The position numbers and the translations under genes were made by a program. Under the pieces are notes generated by a model. It made no database searches, was not told the DNA's origin, and worked only from the letters and a program-made list of their open reading frames with translations. A stretch of DNA of 18,805 nucleotides from Bacteroidales bacterium UBA1176 (GTDB taxonomy: Bacteria; Bacteroidota; Bacteroidia; Bacteroidales; WCHB1-69), in assembly GCA_002311645.1 (NCBI GenBank), contig DBYW01000021.1, positions 1 to 18,805 on the forward strand, in the 5' to 3' direction. Positions 7,586 to 14,812 of the stretch are shown here, piece after piece; position 1 is the first letter of the stretch, and each line of letters opens with the position of its first letter.

Positions 7586-7603
7586 TACTCAATAGATTGA
7601 GTA
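7586..7603. promoter_or_regulatory. 18-bp palindrome in the leader of the second DUF4143 ATPase
   Basis: TACTCAATAGATTGAGTA has perfect 8-bp arms around a central AG. It lies between the -7 element (7617-7624) and the ATG at 7573, so a bound protein would block initiation or early elongation. Operator function is inferred from symmetry and position. Confidence 0.55.
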
Positions 7604-7616
7604 TTTTTACGCGGTG

Positions 7617-7624
7617 CAAAAATA
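7617..7624 (-). promoter_or_regulatory. -7 promoter element of the second DUF4143 ATPase
   Basis: Minus-strand TATTTTTG is an exact TAnnTTTG match, 43 nt upstream of the ATG. No convincing -33 element was found. Confidence 0.6.
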
Positions 7625-7677
7625 AAAAATAATTTGACGCCACGACAGATAATTGCAATTTTTTCACCGGATTTATA

Positions 7678-8385
7678 TCAGGCATAGAACCCTAGCAAAA
7701 ACTCCGCCACCGTCCTTCCTTGCGGTCGCATCGCCTCCAACGTCCCCAACGCCCGCCGTTTCACCGCATTGTCCTCGTTCTCGGAATGGTTGAGGATGAG
7801 GTGGCGTTCGTAGTCCACCGTAAACTCCGGATGACCTTGGAAAGTGAGAATGTGGTGGCCGATGCGGAAGCCCTCGTAGCGGCAGAAACCGCTGGTGGCG
7901 AGGTTTTTCGCGCTTTCTGGAAGCTGCAGCACCTGGTCGTGGTGGTTGACGATGAGGCGTATCTTGCGGTCGGGGAAATAGGCGAGTAGATCGGGGTCCA
8001 GCACCTCTATCTCGCGGATGCCCACGCCCCAGCCGCCTGCAAAACGCTCCACGCGCCCGCCTAACGCCTGCGCGATAATCTGGTGCCCGAAGCAGATGCC
8101 GACGAGGGGCACTTTCCGCACAGCGGCCTCCCGAATCCAGTCCTGTAACGTGAAAATCCACGGCAGGTCGTCGTAGGCGGCGTTGTTGGACCCAGGAATG
8201 ATGTACAGGGTGTCGGACTCGAACCGTTCGGGCAACTCGCCGTCCATTACCCGGCAGATGTCGAAGGTGAGGTCGGGGTTGACGGGTCGGAACAGATCAT
8301 AGAACATCGATTCGTGACTCGGGATGCTCTCCGGGAGCAGTCCGGGGTACGTGTCGCAGAGCAGAAGGGTGATTTTATGGATCAT
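7678..8385 (-). CDS. Stand-alone class I glutamine amidotransferase-like protein
   Basis: A 235-residue protein made only of a GATase1 domain. The nucleophile elbow is GICFGHQ with Cys98, and the rest of the triad is His185 and Glu187 in GHPEF. The oxyanion/strand motif YIIPGSNNAAYDD (61-73) is typical. Members hydrolyse glutamine or gamma-glutamyl compounds; this subgroup resembles the amidotransferase half of GMP synthase but has no synthase domain. Its own partner or substrate is unknown. The gene begins 60 bp after the antitoxin gene, which it could follow in one transcript, though I see no functional link. No TAnnTTTG element stands out in front of it. Confidence 0.85.
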   Translation of the reverse strand: MIHKITLLLCDTYPGLLPESIPSHESMFYDLFRPVNPDLTFDICRVMDGELPERFESDTLYIIPGSNNAAYDDLPWIFTLQDWIREAAVRKVPLVGICFGHQIIAQALGGRVERFAGGWGVGIREIEVLDPDLLAYFPDRKIRLIVNHHDQVLQLPESAKNLATSGFCRYEGFRIGHHILTFQGHPEFTVDYERHLILNHSENEDNAVKRRALGTLEAMRPQGRTVAEFLLGFYA

Positions 8386-8390
8386 ATTGA

Positions 8391-8427
8391 AAACACGCTA
8401 CGTTAAACACGCTACACCTACCGGTGT
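8391..8427. repeat. Short direct repeat and hairpin between amidotransferase and antitoxin genes
   Basis: AAACACGCTAC occurs at 8391-8401 and again at 8405-8415. The hairpin ACACC/GGTGT (8414-8418, 8423-8427) overlaps the second copy. This is just upstream of the amidotransferase start and could be a regulatory site or chance. Confidence 0.4.
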
Positions 8428-8445
8428 TTTGTGGAAAACAAAATC

Positions 8446-8742
8446 TTACGCCGGTCGCAGCTCCACCGTCAGTCCCATAGCAGCGGCAATGCGATAAAGT
8501 GTTGAGACGGAGGGAATTATCAGCCCGCGCTCTACACGGGATACATATCCTTTGTCTGCACCAATCCGTTCGGCAAGTTCCTGCTGGGTCAGTCCGGCAT
8601 TCTTTCTCGCATCCAATAGAATCTGTGCGTTGTACTCCTCCCACGCCTTGTCTTCCGCCTGCTTTCTACTTTCAGAACCTTTTGGGCCGAATTCACGTTC
8701 CAATTCGGCACTCACATCAAATATTTCCTTTTTTCTTTTCAT
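8446..8742 (-). CDS. higA: HigA-type XRE antitoxin
   Basis: A 98-residue protein with a charged N-terminal part (about 1-40) and an XRE-family helix-turn-helix (about 42-95; LTQQELAERIGADKGYVSRV, then a PSVSTLYRIAAAMG third-helix region). It is the second gene of a toxin-first pair and overlaps the toxin gene by 26 nt, which suggests translational coupling. In HigBA systems the antitoxin binds and silences the toxin and represses the shared promoter. A palindrome over the promoter at 9075-9090 is the likely binding site. Confidence 0.85.
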   Translation of the reverse strand: MKRKKEIFDVSAELEREFGPKGSESRKQAEDKAWEEYNAQILLDARKNAGLTQQELAERIGADKGYVSRVERGLIIPSVSTLYRIAAAMGLTVELRPA

Positions 8743-9055
8743 TTTTATAGTCCTCCTTTAATTTTATGGCCTTTTCAATTTCTCGTTTGGGTGCCTTCTG
8801 CGATTTTTTTGTGAAACAGTTAAAAAGTACAACTATTTGTTCCCCGTCATAGATAAAGAACAATCGAAACTCTTTGTTCCCGTGACTCACCCGAAATTCA
8901 TACAAACCATCACGGATGTAATGGATGTAATGTTGCGGAATCTTGTCTTCTGTCTCAAAAAGCAGCAAGGCTCGCTTGATTTTAGAACGCTCAATATCAG
9001 AGAGTTTTGACATAAACTCTCTATAATAGTTCTTATATGCGATTATCTTTTTCAT
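8717..9055 (-). CDS. higB: HigB/RelE-superfamily toxin (phage Gp49-like)
   Basis: A 112-residue basic protein of the Gp49/HigB branch of the RelE superfamily, ribosome-dependent or free mRNA interferases. The core GLYEFRVSHGNKEFRLFFIYD (about 50-70) and VVLFNCFTKKSQKAPKREIE (about 75-95) is characteristic. The C-terminus is lysine-rich (YKNEKKKGNI). The toxin gene comes first, as in HigBA and unlike most antitoxin-first systems. The start lies 6 nt after the promoter -7 element, giving a nearly leaderless transcript. A few downstream Met codons exist, but MKKIIAYKNYY agrees with the family N-terminus. Confidence 0.87.
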   Translation of the reverse strand: MKKIIAYKNYYREFMSKLSDIERSKIKRALLLFETEDKIPQHYIHYIRDGLYEFRVSHGNKEFRLFFIYDGEQIVVLFNCFTKKSQKAPKREIEKAIKLKEDYKNEKKKGNI

Positions 9056-9060
9056 CAGTG

Positions 9061-9090
9061 CAAAAATAATAAAATTGTATCATCATACAA
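9061..9090 (-). promoter_or_regulatory. Promoter and overlapping operator of the toxin-antitoxin unit
   Basis: On the minus strand the -33 TTG (9090-9088) and -7 TATTTTTG (9068-9061) are 19 nt apart, a good Bacteroidota promoter. The -33 element forms the left end of a palindrome, TTGTAT-n4-ATACAA (9075-9090), which fits an autorepression operator bound by the antitoxin. Confidence 0.7.
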
Positions 9091-9198
9091 CTTGTTCCGA
9101 AAAAAATTTGGAAATTATATACCTGATGGCACAGATCAGGGCTTTTGTTTTTTTTATTTGGGCGTGCCGGTGCGGCGTCGGAAAATCACATTCGTTCC

Positions 9199-9274
9199 GT
9201 AGAGACGCAATGCATTGCGTCTCTACAATCACGCATATAACCAGATGTTTCCGCCGTCGCACCGTCGGGCTTTT
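9199..9274. repeat. Compound palindromic repeat, copy 3
   Basis: A perfect 28-bp palindrome (9199-9226; arm GTAGAGACGCAATG) carries the GCAATG-type core rather than the GTTTCA core of copies 1 and 2. It is preceded by CCG or CGC and followed by AAT, like the others. A weaker hairpin, CCGCCG/CGTCGG with one mismatch (9251-9256, 9263-9268), followed by a CTTTTC run, lies 24 nt downstream. The palindrome is certain; the match of the second hairpin to the other copies is looser. Confidence 0.7.
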
Positions 9275-9280
9275 CACTCC

Positions 9281-9377
9281 AATGATTTTGGCTTAGATTC
9301 CACCACCATTCCGCGAGACGCGAAGCGTCAAGCGGAACCTCCGTCTCGCCAGGGCACCCATTTTCGCCAAAATCATT
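9281..9377. repeat. Nested inverted repeat in the intergenic region
   Basis: Outer arms AATGATTTTGGC (9281-9292) and GCCAAAATCATT (9366-9377) match perfectly across 73 nt. Inside are two alternative structures: GCGAGACG (9313-9320) with CGTCTCGC (9342-9349), or a hairpin with TTCCGC (9309-9314) and GCGGAA (9331-9336) enclosing GACGC/GCGTC. The element resembles a small non-coding mobile repeat or a structured RNA. No coding frame in it is convincing. Confidence 0.55.
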
Positions 9378-9501
9378 TCTGCTGCAATCCCTCACGCGCG
9401 CTCGTCGAACGCCACTCCCGTTTCGCGGCGAACAACGCACAACCCCGTCTCATGGTTCTCCCGCGCCGCGATTTTCCCGCGCACCGTCCATTCTTTTTTT
9501 G

Positions 9502-9509
9502 TATCTTTG
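9502..9509 (+). promoter_or_regulatory. -7 promoter element of the envelope/era operon
   Basis: TATCTTTG matches TAnnTTTG and lies 18 nt before the ATG at 9528. This excludes the TTG at 9507 as a start codon. Confidence 0.7.
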
Positions 9510-9527
9510 CACCCTCGAAAAACTGTG

Positions 9528-10673
9528 ATGGAAAATTTTGACGACATAAGACCCTATAACGAAGAAGAGGCGCACGCGGCCTACCTCCGACTTATGGATG
9601 ACACCCGTTTCCAAGACGCGATCCTCAAATGTCTGCCAGATTACTCCATCGACGATTTCCGTCGCGATTTTGACAAATACAACGGCATTGACGATGTCCA
9701 GGCCGACTTTATTCGTCGCTTCATTGAGGTTTTCACCAACCAATCCTCGAAAGGCGTCGAGTTTAGGGGCATGGAGCACGTTGACTCAGACAAGGCTTAC
9801 CTCTATATCGCCAATCATCGCGATATCACCTTTGATTCCGCTTTGCTGCAACTCTATTTTTTCCAAGAGAACAGGCATAGCTCCAAGATCGCCGTCGGCG
9901 ACAACCTCATTAAAACGCCGGTGTTGGGCGAGGTGGCGCGCCTCAACAAGATGATTTTAGTCAAACGTTCAGGTTCTCTGCGCGAGAAAATCATCGATTC
10001 TCGGCATCTTTCCGCCTACATCCAGCGCAGCATTTTCAAGGAGAACGAGTCCGTGTGGATTGCCCAGCGCGACGGGCGTACCAAGGATGGCTACGACTAT
10101 ACCAAGCAGGGACTCCTCAAGATGATCACCTTGAGCGACACATCCGATGTGATGGAAACCATTCGCCGTCTGCGCATCACACCGGTGACTGTTTCCTATG
10201 AATACGAGCCTTGCGATTCCCTCAAGGCCCGCGAACTCGCCCTCACCGCAAACGGTCAGCATTACCAAAAACGGCCTGGCGAGGATTTCGAAAGCATCAA
10301 ACAGGGCATCTTCGGAGACAAGGGACGCATTAGCCTTGTCATCGGTAAACCCTTGGATACGGAATTGGACGGCATTCCCGCCAACCTCAACAATAATGAC
10401 AAACTTCACAGCGTCTGCGAACTCATTGACAAGCAAATCTATCAGAACTACAAACTCTACCCCAATAATTTCATTGCCCACGACTTCATGACCGGCAGTG
10501 ACGAGTATCGCGAAAAATACACGGATGAGGAGCGCGAAAAGTTCCAGGCCTATTTGCAAAAAAAAGCCGTCGTGCGTGATGTCGCTCTCGACAAGATGAT
10601 GCACAACTTGCTGCGCATCTATGCCAATCCGGTGAACACCCATTTTGGAAAAAACATCAACCCTATATTGTAA
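9528..10673 (+). CDS. PlsC-like acyltransferase, long Bacteroidota type
   Basis: A 381-residue protein with a PlsC/1-acylglycerol-phosphate acyltransferase-type domain in the middle (about 78-230). Motif I is ANHRDITFD with H97 and D103, one residue wider than the classic HX4D. The region of the usual EGTR motif reads QRDGRTKDG (about 180-188), a form more like long acyltransferases than plain PlsC. Substrate and product are inferred: acylation of a glycerophospholipid or another envelope lipid. The N-terminal 75 and C-terminal 140 residues are not a domain I recognise. It leads an operon with GT9, LpxH and Era genes; the next start is 12 nt after its stop, suggesting a role in envelope lipid or LPS synthesis. 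Confidence 0.82.
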   Translation: MENFDDIRPYNEEEAHAAYLRLMDDTRFQDAILKCLPDYSIDDFRRDFDKYNGIDDVQADFIRRFIEVFTNQSSKGVEFRGMEHVDSDKAYLYIANHRDITFDSALLQLYFFQENRHSSKIAVGDNLIKTPVLGEVARLNKMILVKRSGSLREKIIDSRHLSAYIQRSIFKENESVWIAQRDGRTKDGYDYTKQGLLKMITLSDTSDVMETIRRLRITPVTVSYEYEPCDSLKARELALTANGQHYQKRPGEDFESIKQGIFGDKGRISLVIGKPLDTELDGIPANLNNNDKLHSVCELIDKQIYQNYKLYPNNFIAHDFMTGSDEYREKYTDEEREKFQAYLQKKAVVRDVALDKMMHNLLRIYANPVNTHFGKNINPIL

Positions 10674-10685
10674 ATTATTAATACT

Positions 10686-11696
10686 ATGGATGATATACAA
10701 CCCCCGTCGAGAATCAAAATACTGATTGTCCGACTCAGTTCCATCGGTGACATTGTGCTGACCACGCCCGTGGTACGCGCCGTGAAGGAACAAGTGCCCG
10801 GTGTCGAATTGCATTACCTCACCAAAAAACAGATGGAATCCGTGATGGCCTGCAACCCGTTTGTGGATAAGTTGCATCTCTACGATGCCGATAACATGCA
10901 AGATTCCATCCAAGATCTGAAAGCTGAGAATTTCGACTTTGTCGTCGACTTGCAGGGTAACCACCGTTCCCGCCAAGTGGTGCGCAAATTGCACGTCCCC
11001 TCCTCTTCTTTCCCGAAAGTCAACTTCCGCAAGTTCCTGAATGTCGCGTTCAAGTTGAATGTCCTGCCCGATCAGCACATCGTTGATCGCTATTTCGAGT
11101 CTGTGGTAGGATTGGATGTACATAACGACCAAAAAGGCCTTGAGTTTCATATCCCTACAGATGGTGAATTTGACGAGGATGACCTGCCGATGGTCTTTGA
11201 GGATGGTTTTGTGGCCATCGTGCTTGCGGGTGCGCACGCTACCAAGCGCATTCCCACTCGCAAGGTTATCGAGATTGGCAGCATCCTGCACAAGCCTGTC
11301 ATGCTGTTGGGCGGGAAGGACGTGTTCGAGACAGGCGAGGAGATTGTGGACGCTCTTGGCGACCGCGCCTACAACGGCTGCGGCAAATACTCCCTCTATC
11401 AATCGTGCTCCATCCTCAAGCAATCCGATGCGGTCATCACCGGCGACACAGGACTGATGCACATTGCCGCTGCATTCCGGAAACCCACCGCTGTGCTCTG
11501 GGGCAACACCGTGCCGGAGTTTGGCATGTATCCCTATATGCCCGGCGACCGTCACCTTTTCCGCAATTTCGAGGTCTGTCCTTTAGCCTGCCGCCCCTGC
11601 GCCAAATTAGGTCACAAGAAGTGTCCCCGCAAACATTTCAAGTGCATGAACAACATTCCCGCCGTCGAAGTGGCCGATTGGATTAATAGATTTTAA
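10686..11696 (+). CDS. GT9 glycosyltransferase (heptosyltransferase-like)
   Basis: A 336-residue cytoplasmic glycosyltransferase of family 9, which adds heptose or a related sugar to the LPS core. The N-terminal ILIVRLSSIGDIVLTTPVV and the C-terminal GDTGLMHIAAAFRKPTAVLW are the two family signatures for acceptor and ADP-sugar binding. Length is normal. A cysteine-rich tail (CPLACRPCAKLGHKKCPRKH, about 298-317) has five cysteines; I believe related Bacteroidota proteins share it. Whether the donor is ADP-heptose cannot be said. It overlaps nothing but is closely packed: 12 nt after the acyltransferase and 2 nt before the LpxH gene. Confidence 0.9.
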   Translation: MDDIQPPSRIKILIVRLSSIGDIVLTTPVVRAVKEQVPGVELHYLTKKQMESVMACNPFVDKLHLYDADNMQDSIQDLKAENFDFVVDLQGNHRSRQVVRKLHVPSSSFPKVNFRKFLNVAFKLNVLPDQHIVDRYFESVVGLDVHNDQKGLEFHIPTDGEFDEDDLPMVFEDGFVAIVLAGAHATKRIPTRKVIEIGSILHKPVMLLGGKDVFETGEEIVDALGDRAYNGCGKYSLYQSCSILKQSDAVITGDTGLMHIAAAFRKPTAVLWGNTVPEFGMYPYMPGDRHLFRNFEVCPLACRPCAKLGHKKCPRKHFKCMNNIPAVEVADWINRF

Positions 11697-11698
11697 CG

Positions 11699-12481
11699 AT
11701 GGAAAAGCCAGACTTCCAGCACCCAACTGTCATTGAGGGTACAGCCCTGTTCGTCTCCGACGCCCATCTTGGCGCATCCTCCGGCGTGGACAGTCTGACA
11801 AGGGAAAAGATGCTTGTCGATATGCTTCGGCAACACCGTGACTCTCTCAAGCATGTTTTCTTGCTTGGTGACATGTTCGACTTCTGGTTTGAATACAAGG
11901 ACGTAGTGCCCAAAGGCTATTTCAAACTCTTCAATATACTGTCGGAACTGCATGAAAACGGCACGGAAATATATTATTTCACGGGGAACCATGACATGTG
12001 GGTGCAGGATTATTTCACCCGTTCTTTTGGCTGCAAGGTCTTTTACCAGCAGCAGGTTTTCGACATCAACGGCAAACGTTGCGTGATTGGGCATGGAGAC
12101 GGTATTGGAGGAAAACAACGTCGTTACCTGTTCATCAAGCACGTTTTTGCCTTTAAGCCCAACAGGGTTTTGTATAGCATGTTGCACCCTCGGCAAGCCT
12201 TTGCCATCGCCAAGTTCTTCTCCCGCAAGAGCCGTGCTTCCCACGACGAATCATTGTTCACCTTTCAAGGGGAACGGGAGTTTCAGGTGCAATACGCGCG
12301 CAAGCTGCTCGAAACGGAGCCTGTCGATTGTTTCATCTATGGACATCGCCACACCCCTGCAGAGCTTGCCCTCTCGGACAGCTCACACTTCTTTAATATT
12401 GGGGACTGGCTGAACCATTTCAGCTACCTGCTCTTCCCCTCGGACGGCAGTGAACCTTCCTTGCAGTACTATGAACCTTGA
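11699..12481 (+). CDS. lpxH: UDP-2,3-diacylglucosamine diphosphatase, LpxH type
   Basis: A 260-residue calcineurin-like metallophosphoesterase. All metal motifs are present: D21-A-H23, GD58-MFD61, GNHD (96-99), GHGD (131-134) and GHRH (215-218). LpxH hydrolyses UDP-2,3-diacylglucosamine to lipid X and UMP in lipid A synthesis at the inner membrane. The wide LLGDMFDFWFEY segment and the helical insert (about 138-185; KQRRYLFIKHVFAFKPNRV) agree with the LpxH branch rather than generic phosphatases. The start lies 2 nt after the GT9 stop, so the genes are translationally close. The surrounding acyltransferase and GT9 genes support a lipid A/LPS role. Confidence 0.88.
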   Translation: MEKPDFQHPTVIEGTALFVSDAHLGASSGVDSLTREKMLVDMLRQHRDSLKHVFLLGDMFDFWFEYKDVVPKGYFKLFNILSELHENGTEIYYFTGNHDMWVQDYFTRSFGCKVFYQQQVFDINGKRCVIGHGDGIGGKQRRYLFIKHVFAFKPNRVLYSMLHPRQAFAIAKFFSRKSRASHDESLFTFQGEREFQVQYARKLLETEPVDCFIYGHRHTPAELALSDSSHFFNIGDWLNHFSYLLFPSDGSEPSLQYYEP

Positions 12482-12500
12482 GCTATAAAAGACAGATTAC

Positions 12501-13415
12501 ATGAATAATATACCCTTAATAGAAAATACTGAACAACACAGGGCCGGCTTCGTCAACATCATCGGCAACCCCAACGTGGGCAAAAGCACCTTGATGAACC
12601 AATTAGTCGGCGAGAAAATCTCCATCATGACCTCCAAGGCGCAGACTACGCGCCATCGTATCAAGGGCATCGTCAACGGCGACGACTTCCAGATTGTCTA
12701 TTCTGACCTGCCCGGCGTGCTCGACCCTGCCTATATGATGCAGAAGATGATGATGCGTTTCGTGACGGACTCCCTTCAGGACGCCGACATCATCCTCTAT
12801 CTTATCGAGTGCGGCGAGACGCGATATAATGAGGATTTGGTGGAGAATATCAAAAAACTTGGGATACCAATCGTTTTAATTATCAATAAAATAGATAAAT
12901 ACGATGAGGTGCAGGTCAAAGAGGCGCGCGCCTACTGGGAATCGATTTTTCCGGATGCCGATGTTTTCACAATCTCGGCGCTGAAAGGGCTGCACATTGA
13001 TGAGTTGCGCGAACGCATTGTCAGCTTGCTGCCCCTCAATCCGCCCTATTTCCCCAAGGATGCTCTTACGGACCGCCCCATGCGCTTCTTTGTCTCCGAG
13101 CTGATACGCGAACAAATCCTCCTGCAATACAAGAAGGAGATCCCGTATAGTGTGGAGGTAGTCGTGGAGAGCTACAAGGAAGAAGAGGACATCGTGCGTA
13201 TTGGTGCAATGCTCTATGTGGAGCGCACCACCCAGAAAGCCATTATCATCGGCAGCAAGGGCAGTGCCATCAAGAAACTGGGCATTGATGCCCGCGCCTC
13301 CATCGAGGATTTCCTCCAAAAACACGTCTACCTCGACCTCTCGGTCAAAGTGCTCAAGGACTGGCGCAACAGCGAACTGCTCATGCGAAAATTCGGGTAC
13401 GACATCAGAGACTAA
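12501..13415 (+). CDS. era: GTPase Era
   Basis: A 304-residue GTPase that binds the 3' end of 16S rRNA and assists 30S ribosome assembly. G1 is GNPNVGKST (22-30), followed by AQTTRHRIKG (G2 region), G3 DLPG (69-72), G4 NKID (129-132) and G5 SAL (159-161). The C-terminal KH domain (about 200-304) has REQILLQYKKEIPYSVEVV and the GSKG loop. Length is normal. G3 has Leu where most Era proteins have Thr (DTPG). It is the last gene of the operon, 19 nt after the LpxH stop. Confidence 0.97.
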   Translation: MNNIPLIENTEQHRAGFVNIIGNPNVGKSTLMNQLVGEKISIMTSKAQTTRHRIKGIVNGDDFQIVYSDLPGVLDPAYMMQKMMMRFVTDSLQDADIILYLIECGETRYNEDLVENIKKLGIPIVLIINKIDKYDEVQVKEARAYWESIFPDADVFTISALKGLHIDELRERIVSLLPLNPPYFPKDALTDRPMRFFVSELIREQILLQYKKEIPYSVEVVVESYKEEEDIVRIGAMLYVERTTQKAIIIGSKGSAIKKLGIDARASIEDFLQKHVYLDLSVKVLKDWRNSELLMRKFGYDIRD

Positions 13416-13558
13416 AAATAGATAATAGTTAATAGATGATTGAAGATGTTTTCCATAAACAGTTCTAACAGGTCCTAAAATCCGGTAATTGGATAAATTT
13501 TCATAATTCATAGTCATAGTTTAATAATTTCATAGTTTAATAGTTTAATAAAAATAAA
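13416..13558. other. AT-rich intergenic leader with repeated TAGTTTAATA
   Basis: TAGTTTAATA occurs at 13517-13526, 13533-13542 and 13541-13550, the first two preceded by CA, just before the hutI start. The whole stretch is much richer in A+T than its neighbours. TAGTTTAA approaches the -7 consensus but no copy matches it exactly, so the hutI promoter is not assigned. No RNA gene or attenuator was recognised. Confidence 0.5.
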
Positions 13559-14812
13559 ATGTCTTTACTCGTAAAAAACATCAAGCAATTAGTTCAGGCG
13601 GAGACGAAGTCCGTGAAGTGGCGCGCTGGCAAGGATATGCAGGTGTTGCCGATTATTGAGAATGCTTATTTGCTTACCGAAGGCGATAAGATCAAGGATT
13701 TCGGTCCGATGGAGGAATTGACGGCGGCCAAGTTGTCGCGTATAAAGGAGAATATCGAGGAGATTGACGCCACGGGACGCATGGTGTTCCCCTCTTTCTG
13801 CGATTCGCACACGCATATAGTCTATGCGGGCAGCCGCGAGGTTGAGTATATTGACAAGATCAAAGGGTTGAGTTATGAGGAGATAGCGAAACGTGGCGGC
13901 GGAATTCTCAATTCGGCGCAGCGTTTGCACGAAGCATCCGAGGAGGAGTTGTTTGACGCCGCATGGGCGCGCTTGGAGGAGATGGCTTCCTTTGGCACGG
14001 GCGGTGTGGAAATCAAGAGCGGCTACGGCCTCTCCACGGAGGATGAGTTGAAAATGTTGCGTGTTATCCGTCGTCTTAAGGAGAAATCGCCCATGACTAT
14101 CAAGGCCAACTTTCTCGGTGCGCACGCCGTGCCCTTGATATACAAGGATAATCCTGATGAATATGTGGATCTCATTATCAACGAGATGATCCCGATGGTC
14201 GCGTCCGAAGAGTTGGCCGACTACATCGATGTCTTCTGTGACAAGGGTTTCTTTACGTGTGAGCAGACAGAGCGCATGCTGATGCAGGGCATCAAATACG
14301 GCCTGCGTCCGAAAATTCACGCCAACGAGATGGCTTGTTCCGGCGGCATCCAAGTGGGGGTCAAGTACAACGCTCTCTCTGTTGATCATCTGGAATACAC
14401 AGGGGAGGAGGAAATTGCCGCTTTGTTGGGCAGCGAGACTATGCCGACCATCCTGCCGGGTGCTGCGTTCTTCCTGGGTATGCAATGTGCCCCTGCACGC
14501 CGCATGATGGAGGCGGGCCTGCCCGTCGCCTTGGCTTCCGACTTCAACCCAGGCTCATGTCCTTCCGGCAATATGCAACTTGTGGTCGCCATGGGTTCTG
14601 TCATGTACAAGATGCTCACCGAGGAGGCTATCAATGCCACGACCATTAACACGGCATACGCCTTGGGCGAGCACGAACAATTGGGAACCATCACCAAGGG
14701 CAAGAAGGCGAACTTCTACATCACCAAGCCGATGGATACCATATACTATATGAGTTATGCTTTCGGAAGCAACAAGGTGGACCAATATTTCCTGAACGGC
14801 AAGCGTTGTTAG
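13559..14812 (+). CDS. hutI: Imidazolonepropionase
   Basis: A 417-residue amidohydrolase of histidine degradation that opens imidazolone-5-propionate to N-formimino-L-glutamate. Motifs: DSHTH (metal ligands H84 and H86), KSGYGL (153-158), GAHA (187-190), HANE with H254, SVDHLE with H277, and ASDFNPGSCP with D328. Length and order match HutI. The other hut genes (hutH, hutU, formiminotransferase) are not in this window, so the pathway genes are dispersed here or lie further away. The stop overlaps the convergent acyltransferase stop by 4 nt. Confidence 0.96.
   Translation: MSLLVKNIKQLVQAETKSVKWRAGKDMQVLPIIENAYLLTEGDKIKDFGPMEELTAAKLSRIKENIEEIDATGRMVFPSFCDSHTHIVYAGSREVEYIDKIKGLSYEEIAKRGGGILNSAQRLHEASEEELFDAAWARLEEMASFGTGGVEIKSGYGLSTEDELKMLRVIRRLKEKSPMTIKANFLGAHAVPLIYKDNPDEYVDLIINEMIPMVASEELADYIDVFCDKGFFTCEQTERMLMQGIKYGLRPKIHANEMACSGGIQVGVKYNALSVDHLEYTGEEEIAALLGSETMPTILPGAAFFLGMQCAPARRMMEAGLPVALASDFNPGSCPSGNMQLVVAMGSVMYKMLTEEAINATTINTAYALGEHEQLGTITKGKKANFYITKPMDTIYYMSYAFGSNKVDQYFLNGKRC

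Noticed and set aside
1011..9055. A new defence island formed by the two ATPases and the toxin-antitoxin pair
   Set aside because: The genes are separated by ordinary metabolic genes over 8 kb, and no nuclease, phage-derived or defence-specific partner accompanies them. The parts are better treated as independent accessory genes.
9969..11555. Long open frame on the minus strand, antisense to the acyltransferase and GT9 genes
   Set aside because: It lies opposite two well-supported coding genes, has no promoter, and its residues show no domain; it is a by-product of codon bias in the real genes.
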